Positions 42,022 to 50,893 of a DNA stretch of 61,002 bases are shown here, in pieces. The notes beneath the pieces were generated by a model. That model worked only from the letters and a program-made list of their open reading frames with translations, was not told the DNA's origin and ran no database searches. This DNA is from an uncultured Candidatus Saccharibacteria bacterium (GTDB taxonomy: Bacteria > Patescibacteriota > Saccharimonadia > Saccharimonadales > Saccharimonadaceae): contig CAMKRV010000002.1 of NCBI GenBank assembly GCA_946415265.1, positions 1 through 61,002 on the forward strand, written 5' to 3'. The position numbers were made by a program, and so were the translations under genes. Numbering within the stretch: position 1 is the first letter of the stretch; the number at the start of each line of letters is the position of its first letter.

Positions 42022-43068
42022 ATGTCAACACTTTTTTCACACTTTTTTCAAAAATTCAACCAAATTTCACCCCTAGAAGCCAATTTTACAGAGGTGTTAG
42101 ACGCCATTGCGCTTAAGCCTAAAACATTGTATTTTCATGGTAAAATGCCGGAAAATGTGTCAAAAATGGAAGAATCCGCAACATTAAAACAACATAAAAA
42201 TACTACAAAATCAAGCACAAAAAACCGAACAGGGCGTCCTAAATCTGTGGCTATTGTGGGCGCACGGCGTAATACCAGATACGGTGAAGAGGTAGCCTAT
42301 AAAATGGCTTATGAACTCGCTAAACATGGCGTCGTGGTGATTTCTGGCTTAGCTTATGGCATAGATAGTATCGCACACCGAGGGTGTTTAGATGCTGGCG
42401 GCGTTACGGTAGCCGTACTCGGTACGCCCATAGACCACATCTACCCTACCGCGCATAAGTCGCTGGCCAAGGAAATCATAGACAAAGGCGGGGCTATCAT
42501 TAGTGAATATGCGCCTAAAAACACCCCAGTAAATCATCGTCATCCTCTGGCGCCAGTAGAATATATAGACTCTGTCACCGGACAACGTAATTATGATCCT
42601 AAAGCTTCATTTCTTTATCGCAATCGTATAGTGGCGGGCCTTGCGGATATCGTGGTGGTGGTAGAAGCTGCCGAAAAATCTGGCTCGCTCAATACTGCCG
42701 CCCATGCCCTGGAGCAAGGTAAAGAAGTTTTTGCGGTACCGGGCAATATTACTAACCCATATTCTCAAGGATGCAACAAACTTATCCGCCAGGGTGCCAA
42801 TCCTTACACTGGCTCAGACGATCTCTTGCGCGTGCTATTTCCAGAGGAGTATTTTAAAAAGCGCACAAAATCCACCCAAGCCCTACTTTTTGGCGACACA
42901 GATGAAGAAACAGCTATTTTGCTAGCTTTATCTAAAGGTCTCCGTAACGGCGAAGAAATCATGCAGGCTCTCCATCTATCCGCCAGCGATTTCAACCAAA
43001 TAGTAACCTTACTAGAAATCAAAGGTCAAATTCGCTCCCTCGGCGCAAATAACTGGAGCTTAAGCTAA
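42022..43068 (+). CDS. dprA: DNA-processing protein DprA
   Basis: A 348-residue protein that loads RecA on incoming single-stranded DNA in transformation. The Rossmann core has SVAIVGARRNTRYGEEVAY, VVVISGLAYGIDSIAHRGCL, VAVLGTPIDHIYP, LYRNRIVAGLADIVVVVEA, SLNTAAHALEQGKEVFAVPG and CNKLIRQGANPY. A winged-helix-like C-terminus follows (GLRNGEEIMQALHLSASDFN). Between SEYAPKNTPVNHRHPL and FLYRNRI there is a 20-residue extension (YIDSVTGQRNYDPKA) not usual in the family. GAGGT precedes the start. Confidence 0.95.
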   Translation: MSTLFSHFFQKFNQISPLEANFTEVLDAIALKPKTLYFHGKMPENVSKMEESATLKQHKNTTKSSTKNRTGRPKSVAIVGARRNTRYGEEVAYKMAYELAKHGVVVISGLAYGIDSIAHRGCLDAGGVTVAVLGTPIDHIYPTAHKSLAKEIIDKGGAIISEYAPKNTPVNHRHPLAPVEYIDSVTGQRNYDPKASFLYRNRIVAGLADIVVVVEAAEKSGSLNTAAHALEQGKEVFAVPGNITNPYSQGCNKLIRQGANPYTGSDDLLRVLFPEEYFKKRTKSTQALLFGDTDEETAILLALSKGLRNGEEIMQALHLSASDFNQIVTLLEIKGQIRSLGANNWSLS

Positions 43069-43112
43069 AGCATTATCAAAATTTCGCGTTGATTTTTAGT
43101 GCGAAGGCATGG

Positions 43113-43118
43113 TACAAT
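43113..43118 (+). promoter_or_regulatory. -10 box of FISUMP leader, copy 4
   Basis: TACAAT with TTGATT 18 bp upstream (43089-43094), immediately before the leader hairpin. Confidence 0.6.
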
Positions 43119-43121
43119 GGT

Positions 43122-43338
43122 GGTGCAAACATATAATTAATCGACAATGCTATATTTTAATATATCGATTGTTAATCGAGATGAACAATGGCACCGCGAG
43201 GTATACCACTTCTCGATTAGCAATAGCATTGATTAGTTGTATGTTTGCACCCCTTGCGGTGCCATTTTTGTTAATCCCCATTAATATAGTGGCACCACAT
43301 GGGGGAGTAGTAGTAATCATATATAAGTGAGGTAAAAG
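43122..43338 (+). ncRNA. FISUMP 5' leader RNA, copy 4
   Basis: The outer stem GGTGCAAACATA ... AATGCTAT pairs with ATAGCATT ... TATGTTTGCACC. The inner stem is TTGTTAATCGAG against CTCGATTAGCAA. The loop GGCACCGCGAGG (43190-43201) is complementary over 12 bp to CCTTGCGGTGCC (43252-43263), which also forms GCACC/GGTGC followed by ATTTTTG. Then TGGCACC and ATGGGGGA offer further partners before GAGGT and the ATG. It is the clearest copy because it is on the plus strand. Confidence 0.7.
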
Positions 43339-44955
43339 ATGGGCCACAAAGTAAAACAATCATTAATGAGTAGTAGAATAGATTTCTTCTACTATGCTTT
43401 CCGTAATATCCTGTTTATTTCTCTTCCACTAGCCATTATTGCTGCCGTTGTGCTTACTACTCCTCACTCATCTACTACTGTCTCTGCCCTGGATACTTCC
43501 AACTTAGAACATCTGACTATTTCTATTCCAGTATCCTGCACTATGAATATTACTGGCAGTGATACTCATTTTGCTTCTGTAGTGTCTGGCACCTATACTC
43601 CTAATATTGGTACTACTACCATGAAAACATTATGTAATGATCCTAATGGCTATGTCATTTATGCTATAGGAGCTTCTGGCGATAATAGTGACCCAGATAA
43701 TGCTATAGAAGGCCATACAGATCTTATTAGTAGCTTAGGTAGTAACTATAATATCCATACTGGAGTCTATGATAGCAGTAATCCTACCGCTTCTAGTTGG
43801 AGTATGAAGGTTACTGCCGTAAATGGTACTTATAAACCTACTTTAGGGGGCTACTACGCTTCAGGTAACTATGTATCAGTACCTAACAATTGGCAAAAAG
43901 TAGCCTACTGGGAGTCTGGAATCATTAATTCCACCGTAGGCTCCTCTATCCAAACTACCTATGGTGTCTATACAGATGGTGCTCAACCAGCTGGTACCTA
44001 TAAAGGTATGGTAAAGTATGTCCTACTTCATCCATCTAGCCTTATCCAACCCACCACACTAGAAGATGCTTTTGATAGCACCATAGGCAAAGACCATAAA
44101 GTAGATGTGAGTGGTAGCAAGTACTATAAGATGCAAGACATGACACATGAAATATGTAGCACTGCTACTATTCTAGGTGAAGCCTCCCAAATGAAGCTAG
44201 TAGATATAAGAGACAATAGTCTTTATTATGTTACTAAACTCTTAGACGGTAACTGTTGGATGACTGAAAACTTGAGCCTGAACTTAGATAACAATGTAGC
44301 CCTTACTTCTGATACTACAGACCTTAATAATATCTATAATGCTAATACTACTGAATATGGTGAGTATGATGCTGGTTATAGTAAAACAGGCGATACTATA
44401 TCTTGGACACCAAATACTAGTACTGTAAATACTACTGCACAATGGAATAATAACAATAATGCTCCTAGATCCCTAGACAGTGGTGGTGGCTACACTGATG
44501 CTAGTATTGGCGATCATGGCCTTACTGGTAATTACTATAACTGGTCTGCAGCTATTGCCAGTAATAACTCTGCGCCACTTAGTGCAGATAATATTGCCGG
44601 TGAGAATAGGGATGCCACTAACTCTATCTGTCCTAAAGGTTGGCGTTTACCACGTATCAGAAACTATGTATCCTATGATGTAGGCGAGAATGACTTTGCT
44701 AATCTTAATTTCTACTATAATGGAGGTAAGACTAATACTAGCGCAGGATTAATGGCGGCACCGGTTTATTTTGTGAGGTCTGGCTACATTGATAATGGAA
44801 ACATTATTCATTTTAATTTTCGTGGCAGGTATTGGTCTAATACGATTAATAGCGGCCAAACTGCATACTACATAGATTTAGTCTCGAATGCTTCGCTTCC
44901 CGACAGTAGAACTAGTAGGGGCAGTGGTATCTCGGTACGATGTATAGCTAGGTAA
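43339..44955 (+). CDS. FISUMP-domain surface protein
   Basis: A 538-residue exported protein with the shared start MGHKVKQSLMSSRIDFFYYA and helix ILFISLPLAIIAAVVLTT. The middle region has CTMNITGSDTHFASVVSG, LCNDPNGYVIYAIG and SWSMKV. The FISUMP domain has YYKMQDMTHEICS, CWMTENLSLNLD, YYNWSAAIAS, SICPKGWRLP, YFVRSGYIDNG, RYWSNTINSGQTAYYIDL and the end GISVRCIAR. It is complete, unlike the frameshifted 29352 gene. No nuclease ORF or structured terminator follows; the next gene is convergent after 18 bp. Confidence 0.92.
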   Translation: MGHKVKQSLMSSRIDFFYYAFRNILFISLPLAIIAAVVLTTPHSSTTVSALDTSNLEHLTISIPVSCTMNITGSDTHFASVVSGTYTPNIGTTTMKTLCNDPNGYVIYAIGASGDNSDPDNAIEGHTDLISSLGSNYNIHTGVYDSSNPTASSWSMKVTAVNGTYKPTLGGYYASGNYVSVPNNWQKVAYWESGIINSTVGSSIQTTYGVYTDGAQPAGTYKGMVKYVLLHPSSLIQPTTLEDAFDSTIGKDHKVDVSGSKYYKMQDMTHEICSTATILGEASQMKLVDIRDNSLYYVTKLLDGNCWMTENLSLNLDNNVALTSDTTDLNNIYNANTTEYGEYDAGYSKTGDTISWTPNTSTVNTTAQWNNNNNAPRSLDSGGGYTDASIGDHGLTGNYYNWSAAIASNNSAPLSADNIAGENRDATNSICPKGWRLPRIRNYVSYDVGENDFANLNFYYNGGKTNTSAGLMAAPVYFVRSGYIDNGNIIHFNFRGRYWSNTINSGQTAYYIDLVSNASLPDSRTSRGSGISVRCIAR

Positions 44956-44973
44956 TCTTCCTGCAAAAAAACA

Positions 44974-45393
44974 TTATAATCTTTGCGTGCTCGTTGCCAC
45001 TTTTCCCATCGTCAAATTATAGCTCATCCCTATTAGTGGGGCTAAAGTTTCGGCATCTACTGTGCCATCTAGTATTGCCGTCACCCAATATCGTCTATTC
45101 ATATGAAACGCCGGGAAAATCCCTGGCGTTTTTATTACGTCCTCTATCATTTCTGGGTCTAGCTTCAAATTTGCCACATCGATTCTCTCGCCATCGGCAT
45201 ACTTCAGCACGGCATTATCTTCCGGTTTTAGTTTCAGGAGCTGCTCTTTTGTCGCATCAAAAACTAATGCCAGCCATTTCTTATTGTCGCTATGGCGGTA
45301 CACCGTATATGTGGGGCTAGATTCCCACGGGTGATCGCATACTACGCCACCAAATTCCCCCATTACAAACTTGCCAAAGTCTTCCGTATTCAT
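44974..45393 (-). CDS. MmcQ/YjbR family protein
   Basis: A 139-residue protein of the YjbR (CyaY-like fold) family: TYTVYRHSDNKKWLALVF, LKLDPEMIEDVIKTPGIFPAFHMNRRYWVTAILDG and PLIGMSYNLTMGKV. Some members bind DNA; the role is not settled. Its ATG directly follows the lysS stop (TAGATG), so the two share a message. Confidence 0.9.
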   Translation of the reverse strand: MNTEDFGKFVMGEFGGVVCDHPWESSPTYTVYRHSDNKKWLALVFDATKEQLLKLKPEDNAVLKYADGERIDVANLKLDPEMIEDVIKTPGIFPAFHMNRRYWVTAILDGTVDAETLAPLIGMSYNLTMGKVATSTQRL

Positions 45394-46842
45394 CTAATCT
45401 TCTTTAGACTTCATAGTCGGGAAAGGTACTGCTTCCCTACCCGGTACACCTTCTAGTAACCAGAAATTGCGCTCGCTGTTGCCCCAACCACAAGCCGGCG
45501 GCATGCCATACTCTAGCATCTCCACAAAATCCATGTCTAGCATCTGGGCTTCATCGTCACCTGCATCGCGCGCAGCTTGTTGTTCTTCAAATCTCTCTAA
45601 TTGATCCAGTGGGTCATTAAGCTCTGAAAACCCATTACCCATCTCTGTACCAGCAATAATCGGGTGGAACCGCTCGGTGACTAGCGGATTATCTGCAGAC
45701 TTTTTCGCCAGTGGCGAAAGCGACAAAGGCTCTTCTATCAGCCAGTATGGACCCGCCGAGGTTTTGCGGATTAGTTTCCACACATGGTCTATTAAACGCG
45801 CTTCACTTACGTCAAAATTCGTTTCTACGCCGTTTTCTTTCAAAATCCGGATTAATTGCTCACGGTCCGGATTAAATACGTCTACATCGAATTTTTCCTT
45901 AAGTAGATCCGCATATTTTACGCGTGGCCACTCGCAGTCTAAATCAATATCAAAGCCACCTACGTGAAACTTTAGCGTGCCCCAAGTTTCCATCGCTACA
46001 TATTTAATCATTTCTTCGTATAGCTTCATGCCATCTTCGTAGTTCTCGTATGCGGCGTAGCTCTCAAATGCGATATGCTCTGGCAAGTGTTCATCATCTA
46101 CGCCTTCATTGCGAAATCTCGGGCCAATATCATATACCTTTTCAAATCCACCACCAAGCAGTCGTTTCAAAGGCAGCTCATGCGAAATCCGCAGATAAAA
46201 ATCTTCATCCAGCGCGTTCATGTGAGTAGTAAACGGTGTGGCATCTGCACCGCCCGTAGTGTGCTCTAGTACCGGAATATTTACTTCAATAAACCCGTGT
46301 TTGTTCATAAAATCACGTGTAGCTTGCCAAAACTTACTGCGCCGCACCAATCTTTCACGTACTTCTGGATTCACGTTCATATCCACATAACGTCGGCGAT
46401 AGCGTTCTTCTTTGTTGGTGAATTTTTCTGGCAAAGGCCGCAAAGATTTAGTTAGCAATTTTACAAAATTAGAAAATACGGATACCTCACCAGTCTGCGA
46501 CTTGCCAACTTTACCGGTAGCCTCAATAAAATCACCGGTGTCCAATAATTTAATATCTTTAGCTCCCAACAAGCCTTCTGGCGCGGCGCCCTCGGCTTTC
46601 ATGAAAATCTGGATTTCACCAAAATAATCACGTACCTTAATAAATACTAATTTACCAAAAGATCTTATCGCTACGATACGCCCAGCTATCGTTACTTCTT
46701 GACCGTCTTTTTCGTCAAAATGATTGATAATTTCAGAAATTTTAGTATTACGCGCACTTTTAGCTGGATATGGATCTAGTCCCCGTGCGCGGAGTTCTTC
46801 TAGTTTGCGTAATCTTTCATTGCGATAATCTTCAAGTAACAT
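45394..46842 (-). CDS. lysS: Lysyl-tRNA synthetase, class II
   Basis: A 482-residue enzyme. The N-terminal OB-fold anticodon domain (VTIAGRIVAIRSFGKLVFIKVRD) precedes class II motif 1 (FMNKHGFIEVNIPVLEH), motif 2 (YDIGPRFRNEGVDDEHLPEHIAFE) and a late segment (GTEMGNGFSELNDPLDQLERF). The usual motif 3 (GxGxGxxRLxM) is altered: the end reads MLEYGMPPACGWGNSERNFWLLEG. TATAAT ends 7 nt before the ATG (leaderless). Confidence 0.95.
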   Translation of the reverse strand: MLLEDYRNERLRKLEELRARGLDPYPAKSARNTKISEIINHFDEKDGQEVTIAGRIVAIRSFGKLVFIKVRDYFGEIQIFMKAEGAAPEGLLGAKDIKLLDTGDFIEATGKVGKSQTGEVSVFSNFVKLLTKSLRPLPEKFTNKEERYRRRYVDMNVNPEVRERLVRRSKFWQATRDFMNKHGFIEVNIPVLEHTTGGADATPFTTHMNALDEDFYLRISHELPLKRLLGGGFEKVYDIGPRFRNEGVDDEHLPEHIAFESYAAYENYEDGMKLYEEMIKYVAMETWGTLKFHVGGFDIDLDCEWPRVKYADLLKEKFDVDVFNPDREQLIRILKENGVETNFDVSEARLIDHVWKLIRKTSAGPYWLIEEPLSLSPLAKKSADNPLVTERFHPIIAGTEMGNGFSELNDPLDQLERFEEQQAARDAGDDEAQMLDMDFVEMLEYGMPPACGWGNSERNFWLLEGVPGREAVPFPTMKSKED

Positions 46843-46879
46843 GGTATATATTATACCATATCTTACAGAGAAAGAAAAA

Positions 46880-46917
46880 TAAAAAAGCGGCCTATATCTA
46901 TACAGAAAAAGCCGCTC
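46880..46917 (-). terminator. greA terminator
   Basis: AGCGGC/GCCGCT stem followed by T6 on the minus strand. Confidence 0.75.
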
Positions 46918-46926
46918 ACAAAATAC

Positions 46927-47373
46927 TTACTTTATTTCTACAATTTTAATTTTTTTACCGTTAAATTCTAGCTCTTCGCCAGCCTTATGCCCAAAAATCA
47001 CTTTACCAATTGGTGATTCGTTAGAGATTTTACCTTCAAGCGGATTTGCTTCGGTGGGCCCTACTAGGGCATATTCTACTTTGCGGCCACCCATGTCTAG
47101 CACTACGGTGACACCTAGACCTACCTTGTCTTTCTTGCCACCACGAATAATCTTAGCATTTTTCAAAATCTCTTGAATTTCCAAAATCCGCCCCTCAGCT
47201 ACTTTTTGCTCGTTACGCGCCGAGCTATATTCTTCATTTTCAGATAAATCCCCAAAAGCCCGCGCCGTAGCAATTCGCTCTGCAATTGCTGGCCGGTTCT
47301 TAATTAACTCATCTAATTCTTTTTCTAAATCCTTTTTACCTTCGGCGGTCAAATTCACGCTTTTTTTAATCAT
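46927..47373 (-). CDS. greA: Transcription elongation factor GreA
   Basis: A 148-residue factor that rescues backtracked RNA polymerase. The N-terminal coiled coil (LTAEGKKDLEKELDELI ... RIATARAFGDLSENEEYSSA) carries the conserved acidic tip DLSENEEY. The C-terminal FKBP-like domain has ISNESPIGKVIFGHKAGEE. The start at 47373 is chosen from GGGAG 5 nt upstream instead of a Met four codons earlier. Confidence 0.96.
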   Translation of the reverse strand: MIKKSVNLTAEGKKDLEKELDELIKNRPAIAERIATARAFGDLSENEEYSSARNEQKVAEGRILEIQEILKNAKIIRGGKKDKVGLGVTVVLDMGGRKVEYALVGPTEANPLEGKISNESPIGKVIFGHKAGEELEFNGKKIKIVEIK

Positions 47374-47441
47374 TTTTACTCCCACTTTACAATCTGCTAT
47401 CCAGTCTACCAGAAAACGCTTACTAATTCAACCCTTTTTGG

Positions 47442-48668
47442 CTAAAATTTTGCTAAATCCGCCAATTTTACCATCTGGCTTTCACCAGTGCGCCGATCCG
47501 TTACTTCTGCGGCATCTTCCGCCAGAGTTTTATCGGATATTACAATACGATATGGCAACCCCATTAGTTCTGCATCGGCAAATTTTTCACCGGGGCGAGC
47601 TTTGCGATCGTCAAATAGCGTCGTATCTTCGCGTCCTGCGTAAAATTTTTCAGCCTCCGCCATGCCATTCTCGCCAATTCCTACCAAGTAGTATTTGTAT
47701 GGTGCTACTTCTTCTGGCCAGACCAAACCCTTATCATCCGCAAATTTTTCCGCTATTACCCCCATCACACGCGATACACCTATGCCATAGCAGCCCATAT
47801 ATACGGTCTGCTGCTTGTTTTCTTCATCTATATATTTCAGTTCTAGCGGCTCAGAGTATTTAAACTTCAGCTTAAATATATTCCCCACCTCTGCAGCGGT
47901 AGTTTCTTCAAACTTTTCACCAGCAGCGCCCAAATCCTCTAATACTTCGTTGTTGTAGACTTCTTTGTTTAGTACTATGGACTTGTCGGTATTATAATAA
48001 ATTGTATCTTCTCCCACCGGCAACACGGTCTGAAATTCGTGTGAATATTTGGCAAAGATTCCGCCACTCGCAAATGTTTCGTATGTATCTTCACCAATGC
48101 CTAGCCTAGCAAAAATTCGCCCATAGGCCTTCTCTACCTCGGCGTAAAATCTATCTAAATCTTCCTCGGAAGTATGAAAGCTATACAAATCTTTCATTAA
48201 AAACTCACGTCCACGCAAAATCCCAGATTTCGCCCTAAGCTCATTGCGGAACTTCGTCTGAAATTGATATACATAGAGCGGCAAATCTTTATAGCTAGAG
48301 ATATAAGATTTTAACATATTAGTGATCGGCTCTTCGTGCGTTGGCGCTAAACCCAATTCTCCGCCACTAGATAGATTAGTTTTAAACCAAATATCTACTT
48401 CTTGATCTGAAAATCTGCCAGTTTTCTCCCATGGCTCTGGATTCTGCAAGGCGGACATCTGTACCTCTTCACAGCCGAGCTTGTTCAGTTCTTCGCGAAT
48501 TACACGCTTGATGTTTTCAATTACACGAAGCCCTAGTGGCAAATAATCATACACCCCAGCCATCTCTTTATGAATATAGCCTGCACGGGTAAGAAGTGCG
48601 CCATTTTTGGCGGCTTCATCCTTTGGCGCCGTGCGTAAAGTCTTGATAAAAGTTTTCGAAAATCTCAT
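47442..48668 (-). CDS. proS: Prolyl-tRNA synthetase, short form without editing domain
   Basis: A 408-residue class II synthetase: AGYIHKEMAGVYDYLPLGLR, motif 1 LNKLGCEEVQMSALQNPEPW, LAPTHEEPITNMLKSYI, motif 2 QFQTKFRNELRAKSGILRGREFLMKDLYSFH, motif 3 CYGIGVSRVMGVIAE and the anticodon-binding domain at the end. The roughly 180-residue editing insertion of standard bacterial ProS is missing. TATAAT ends 7 nt before the Met at 48668, which decides the start. Confidence 0.95.
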   Translation of the reverse strand: MRFSKTFIKTLRTAPKDEAAKNGALLTRAGYIHKEMAGVYDYLPLGLRVIENIKRVIREELNKLGCEEVQMSALQNPEPWEKTGRFSDQEVDIWFKTNLSSGGELGLAPTHEEPITNMLKSYISSYKDLPLYVYQFQTKFRNELRAKSGILRGREFLMKDLYSFHTSEEDLDRFYAEVEKAYGRIFARLGIGEDTYETFASGGIFAKYSHEFQTVLPVGEDTIYYNTDKSIVLNKEVYNNEVLEDLGAAGEKFEETTAAEVGNIFKLKFKYSEPLELKYIDEENKQQTVYMGCYGIGVSRVMGVIAEKFADDKGLVWPEEVAPYKYYLVGIGENGMAEAEKFYAGREDTTLFDDRKARPGEKFADAELMGLPYRIVISDKTLAEDAAEVTDRRTGESQMVKLADLAKF

Positions 48669-48707
48669 ACCCCTCATTATACCACGCTCAATATAACAGA
48701 GGTAGTA

Positions 48708-48765
48708 TTGACATTTTAGCGTACTTATGATATAATAAAAGTATACCCATTTGCCCTGGGTCTTT
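48708..48765 (+). promoter_or_regulatory. Orphan promoter followed at once by a terminator
   Basis: TTGACA (48708-48713), 17 bp and TATAAT (48731-48736) form a full consensus promoter on the plus strand. About 8 bp later ACCCA/TGGGT with a T7 run would stop transcription, so the product could be only some 20-25 nt. No gene follows on that strand. The hairpin may instead serve the convergent CPBP gene. Confidence 0.55.
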
Positions 48766-48770
48766 TTTTA

Positions 48771-49613
48771 TTACCCTATACCTAAAATATACAAAAGGTA
48801 AAATGCTACGCCGTTCTTTATCATGTGGGTTAAAATACCAGCATATACTGTACCGGTAATTTCACGCAGTCCACATAATACTATAGACATTGCAAATACA
48901 TTCACCCCTACATTCCACTGTAAATGCACAATGCCAAAAAACAACGACACCAGGAATATAGAAATCAGCATCGACGCGCGGTCGGACATCCTGGCAGAAA
49001 GCATCGGGCGTAATTTCCCGTACAGCCAGCCACGAAAAATCAATTCTTCAGCGATTGGCGCCACAACTACCAATATGATAAAAGCCACCACCCGATCTAT
49101 CCCCGCCAAATACACACTAAAACCTACTTCTTGAGTCTGTTCAGCATCAAACCATGGAAATAAATTAAAGATTGCTACTAACCCAGCTGCTAGGAGCGTA
49201 GAAATAATAAAGCCCACCGGCGCCAAGCCAATATCTGTCCAGGTAGGCGTACCGCGTAGCCCCAAATCATCTCTACCCATTGCTTTTGGCGAAATTTTAC
49301 TATCTAACTTTCGCTTACCACCCTTTAGCTCGTTTTCAATCTTGAGTTTTACAGTGATTTTTGGTGTTATAAAAATAATCCATAGTAATGCCAATATATA
49401 TGACAGTGCTGAATAAATCGCCGTGGGTACCGGTTGGGTAAAAGTTTCACGTCCCAGAATCCATAGCATTAAATACCCCACAATAAGTTGCGCCACGATT
49501 ACTGCTGCCGCTACCCATACCAATAGCAACAGAGCTTTCAAAATCACTTTCCACCTCTGTTTTTGCGGAACTTCATTACGCGCTTGCTTCAGTGATGCTT
49601 TTTTATTCATCAT
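48771..49613 (-). CDS. CPBP family intramembrane metalloprotease
   Basis: A 280-residue polytopic membrane protein of the CAAX/Abi protease family. Motif 1 EELIFRGWLYGKLR and motif 2 FFGIVHLQWNVG carry the expected Glu-Glu, Arg and His residues. About six or seven hydrophobic helices. It starts at the last base of rseP (overlap), so the two membrane proteases are co-expressed. The substrate is unknown. Confidence 0.9.
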   Translation of the reverse strand: MMNKKASLKQARNEVPQKQRWKVILKALLLLVWVAAAVIVAQLIVGYLMLWILGRETFTQPVPTAIYSALSYILALLWIIFITPKITVKLKIENELKGGKRKLDSKISPKAMGRDDLGLRGTPTWTDIGLAPVGFIISTLLAAGLVAIFNLFPWFDAEQTQEVGFSVYLAGIDRVVAFIILVVVAPIAEELIFRGWLYGKLRPMLSARMSDRASMLISIFLVSLFFGIVHLQWNVGVNVFAMSIVLCGLREITGTVYAGILTHMIKNGVAFYLLYILGIG

Positions 49614-50878
49614 TACTGCGCTATCCTAATAATATCCAAAATTGTTACAATGAAAATCAATGCGAGTAGCACAATAAATGCGCGTGAAACGATTTTTTCT
49701 TCGGTTTCTTTAGTGAGCTTTTTCTTGCGTAGTTTATAAATTGCAATTAGCAGCCACCGTCCACCGTCTAGGGCTGGTATCGGCAAGACATTCATACAAG
49801 CCAAGGATACCGATATCAGTGCTGCTAGAAACGCCAAATTGGTGGGCCCGGCAGAAGTAAACGCTGGAAACAGCACACCGATAATCCCCACTGGCCCTGA
49901 TACGGAATCTTTTACTTCGCTCAGCGCTTCTTGTCCTTCTTCGCGCACCTCGGAATTAGGACTAAATAAGCGTGCTGTTCCAGATACCAAATTTCCAATC
50001 ATAATCCCAATCCCCTTGTAGGTTTCGCCAGTCAGCTGCGCAGTTAGGCCTATGCCTACAATTGGCGCGGACCAAGTAGAATAAGACAAAGATTGTGAGC
50101 TTGCCATAGTCACGCCAAGCAAATATTCGCTATCTGCGGGGTTTAAAATAACCTTAAGATCCAGATCTTTATCACAATTGCAATCCTCGGCGCCCTTACG
50201 GAAAATTTTATATGACACCTCTTCTCCGGCATGCGCAGTATTGATATCGGTGATTTCGCTAGCATATTTCACCTCTGTTCCATTTACAGCCACTATATAA
50301 TCATTTGCCGCCAGTCCTGCTTTCGCGGCTGGTGAATTTTCGGCTACAGATGTAATCTGCACTGGGGTAGCATCCGTACGCGTGTCATTCGCTACCGTGA
50401 ATTGTCCATCCAAAAATTCAGGCATGCCCGTCCAGGCTAAGATCGTAAAGATAATAATTGCCACCAGCCAGTTCATTGCGACGCCGGCAAACAGAATTTT
50501 GGTTTTTGCCCAGAACCCAGCCTTGCCAAAAGTCCCAGCACGCGTGTCAGCTGCGGACTCACCATCCATTTGGCAAAAACCGCCAATTGGTAGCCAATTC
50601 AGGCTAAAAATCATGCCTTTCTGGGCAAAATCTTTATTGCCATTTGAAATAACTACTTTTGTGGCTTTTTCTTTTGTCCATTCTTTGCGTGGCAGTCTGC
50701 GCCATTTACCGGTCTTAGGGTCTTTTACCCAGGCTATCGCTCGCGGCGGAAAACCGATCCCGAACTCCAGCACGTTTACGCCGTTGCGTCGTGCCGCAAT
50801 AAAATGCCCAAACTCGTGTGCTGTTACCAAAAACATCAGCACCAAGAGCCCTACAATCACACCTACTAATATATCCAT
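49613..50878 (-). CDS. rseP: RseP-like site-2 zinc metalloprotease
   Basis: A 421-residue M50 intramembrane protease. Zinc motif HEFGH in VTAHEFGHFIAARRNG at the N-terminus, a PDZ domain around residues 185-245 (VAENSPAAKAGLAANDYIVAVNG) and the third ligand Asp in NVLPIPALDGGRW. It follows uppS closely, as in many bacteria (usually uppS-cdsA-dxr-rseP; cdsA and dxr are missing here). It probably cleaves anti-sigma factors or signal-peptide remnants. Confidence 0.94.
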   Translation of the reverse strand: MDILVGVIVGLLVLMFLVTAHEFGHFIAARRNGVNVLEFGIGFPPRAIAWVKDPKTGKWRRLPRKEWTKEKATKVVISNGNKDFAQKGMIFSLNWLPIGGFCQMDGESAADTRAGTFGKAGFWAKTKILFAGVAMNWLVAIIIFTILAWTGMPEFLDGQFTVANDTRTDATPVQITSVAENSPAAKAGLAANDYIVAVNGTEVKYASEITDINTAHAGEEVSYKIFRKGAEDCNCDKDLDLKVILNPADSEYLLGVTMASSQSLSYSTWSAPIVGIGLTAQLTGETYKGIGIMIGNLVSGTARLFSPNSEVREEGQEALSEVKDSVSGPVGIIGVLFPAFTSAGPTNLAFLAALISVSLACMNVLPIPALDGGRWLLIAIYKLRKKKLTKETEEKIVSRAFIVLLALIFIVTILDIIRIAQ

Positions 50879-50893
50879 AAGCCTATTATATCA

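Noticed and set aside
43109-43359. Short frames on both strands in the FISUMP leader of copy 4
   Set aside because: They arise from the inverted repeats of the leader RNA and are not kept in the other two leaders.
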